A stretch of 64,000 nt of DNA from Rhabdornis inornatus (taxonomy: Eukaryota; Chordata; Aves; Passeriformes; Rhabdornithidae): the NCBI GenBank assembly GCA_013397075.1, contig VWZS01008191.1:520250-584249 (forward strand), given 5' to 3'. The stretch's first letter is position 1. Each line of letters begins with the position of its first letter. A program made the position numbers and the translations under genes. Positions 62,613-64,000 of this stretch are shown piece by piece. A model generated the notes under the pieces. It had not been told where the DNA came from. It was given only the letters and a program-made list of their open reading frames with translations, and did not search any database.

Positions 62613-63118
62613 GTAATTCATTTTCCCTTCCTCCTTTTTTTTTTCCCTCTCCTTTTCTTTCTCCTGTTTTTCCTTCTTACCCTTCCTTTCTCATTTCTTT
62701 CCTATTTCCCTTCTCATCCCCTTCTTCCCTCCTTTCCATTTTTCCCTTTATCTTTTTCCATTTTCTCCTTTCTTTTTTTATTTCCTATTTCTTCTTACTC
62801 CCCTCTTCTTCCCCTCTTCCCCCTTTCTCTCCTAATTCCCACATTTCCTTTTCACTATTTCCCCCTTTCCTCTCTCTTTCCTTTTTACTTTTTCTCCCTT
62901 TTCATCTTTCTTTTTCTTTCCCCCCTTCTTTCCCCTTTTTTCTTTTTCTTTCCCATTTCCCCCTCATTCCCTATTTTTTCCTATTTACTCCTTTTCCTTT
63001 TCCTTTTCCTTTTCCTTTTCCTTTTCCTTTTCCTTTTCCTTTTCCTTTTCCTTTTCCTTTTCCTTTTCCTTTTCCTTTTCCTTTTCCTTTTCCTTTCCTT
63101 TTCCTTTCCTTTCCTTTT
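62613..63118. repeat. Polypyrimidine tract (plus strand) upstream of promoter
   Basis: About 500 bp made of T and C with scattered A and, by inspection, a single G (near 62665). The gene's sense strand is therefore an almost pure purine tract. The lack of G explains a spurious 171-codon Phe/Leu/Ser/Pro frame on the plus strand. Such tracts can form triplex (H-DNA) structures. Confidence 0.9.
62991..63117. repeat. Hexanucleotide microsatellite (CCTTTT)n
   Basis: About twenty tandem copies of CCTTTT, becoming irregular with five-base units (CCTTT) at the right end. It forms the distal part of the larger polypyrimidine tract. Confidence 0.95.
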
Positions 63119-64000
63119 GTGACCCAGCACTGCTGGGAAGGGAAAGGAATGATTGATTGATTGAGGCATCTGGCTTTCTCTGAAATAACTCTCTGCTTGG
63201 TAAGAAGTGGTTAAATGGGCCAAAAATCCCAACCCAATTCAGTGATTTGTATGCACATTTTCCCCAGAAAAAGGCAGAACAATTCCATGTCATAGGCCAC
63301 TGACATGTAATTTCTGGATTTCTCAGTTTGGAAGAACAGGTCAAGACCAGGCCGACCTTCATTTTTTAATAAAAATGTGGAAATCTTTCCCCCTTTCCTG
63401 TGCACTGGGCAGCATTTAATTTAATATTAAGGGTAATGCTCTTTTCAACTCAAGACAAGCCTCAGGTCTAAGCTTGCTGTAGTGTAGAAAGCCAAATAAG
63501 CCCTATCAATAAAGGTAAAAATAAGAAAAATTATACCCTCCTCACTCTTATTTTCTCCCCAGGCCCATTAGATTTTCAAGCTCTAACAGATGGACAGATT
63601 TGTTGTCTTGTAAACCACCTGCCAAAAAAAGAAAACAAAATCCTCAAGGAAACAAAACAAAATCCTCATACTTTGGAGGCCCTGGAGACAGCTCCCTAAT
63701 TCCAGGCTCTTTAATTTACTGACACAACGAAGAAAGATGCTATTTTTAGGGAAAAGGCTTAATGGTTAAAAATCTAAAGTTATATCCAGTCTCTAGTTCT
63801 TGTTAGCAAATCACTAAACCATCCACTTTTTCAAGATAACCTGCAAAGGATGAGGAAAACACTGTTTAGTGTCTTTTCCCCCCACTTTTATGGAAATACG
63901 TGTGAATTTATGGCATTTAAAATATTTTCCCTCTTTTTTTGCATTTGGTATGAAAAATCCCAATCCTCTCCCTTGTTTCTCGTCATAGACCTCATGGTGG
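63119..64000. other. Upstream flank, nothing recognised
   Basis: AT-rich unique-looking sequence beyond the polypyrimidine tract. I see no exon, CR1 copy or RNA gene. Confidence 0.5.

Noticed and set aside
62607..63122. 171-codon plus-strand open frame rich in Phe, Leu and Ser
   Set aside because: It runs through the polypyrimidine tract, where near-absence of G removes most stop codons; low complexity, no domain.
62985..63362. Lys/Glu/Arg-repeat frames on the minus strand
   Set aside because: They translate the AAAAGG hexamer microsatellite in several frames; not a protein.
1..64000. Assignment to VPAC2, the secretin receptor, PAC1 or GHRHR
   Set aside because: Cysteine spacings after exon 2 and before the last Cys, plus the three VPAC1-type sequons, fit VPAC1 better. 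VPAC2 remains the main alternative because exon 3 alone does not separate them.
1..64000. CRISPR arrays, operons, tRNA or rRNA genes
   Set aside because: Read for and not seen; direct repeats present are CR1 fragments, microsatellites and the duplications listed.

Overview
The window is vertebrate, almost certainly avian, nuclear DNA. It is more than 99% non-coding, with tiny exons bounded by consensus splice sites and a CpG-island promoter. About thirty fragments of CR1 LINE carry the bird-type 3' end (the GGTTGGAAGGGACC core and ATTCTGTG-like octamer tails). The look of the CR1 families and of one LTR suggests a songbird-like genome, but that is inference and I cannot name the species.

One gene is supported, on the minus strand. 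It is the 5' part of a class B1 (secretin-family) G-protein-coupled receptor, best matched to the VPAC1 receptor for VIP and PACAP (VIPR1). Exon 1 (start codon and signal peptide) is at about 62234-62326 in a CpG island. Exon 2 is at 24824-24920, exon 3 at 10530-10637 and exon 4 at 1872-1975. All junctions have GT/AG sites, the phases agree (0, 1, 1, 0), and the joined reading frame gives the N-terminal hormone-binding domain with seven cysteines. The seven-helix part and the 3' end lie beyond position 1. Intron 1 is about 37.3 kb, intron 2 about 14.2 kb and intron 3 about 8.6 kb.

Layout by coordinate: 1-1871 start of intron 4; 1976-10529 intron 3 (CR1 fragments, an 18-bp tandem repeat, an exact 155-bp duplication beside a single N, and a second N near exon 3); 10638-24823 intron 2 (a probable solo LTR, many CR1 fragments, and two copies of a ~440-bp block); 24921-62233 intron 1 (the two longest CR1 copies at about 27.1 and 40.3 kb, a CCAT microsatellite, and a ~57-bp minisatellite near the promoter); 62327-62600 5' UTR and GC-box promoter; 62600-63118 a ~500-bp tract almost free of G on the plus strand, ending in a long TTTTCC-type hexamer repeat; 63119-64000 upstream flank with nothing recognised.

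I see no bacterial, viral-coding, CRISPR, tRNA or rRNA gene. The other open reading frames are chance frames in introns, CR1 remnants or low-complexity sequence. I found no convincing novel system. The points worth a second look concern the receptor's unusual repeated start region, its promoter-flanking repeats, and local duplications, some of which may be assembly artefacts. All repeat boundaries were read by eye and are approximate.
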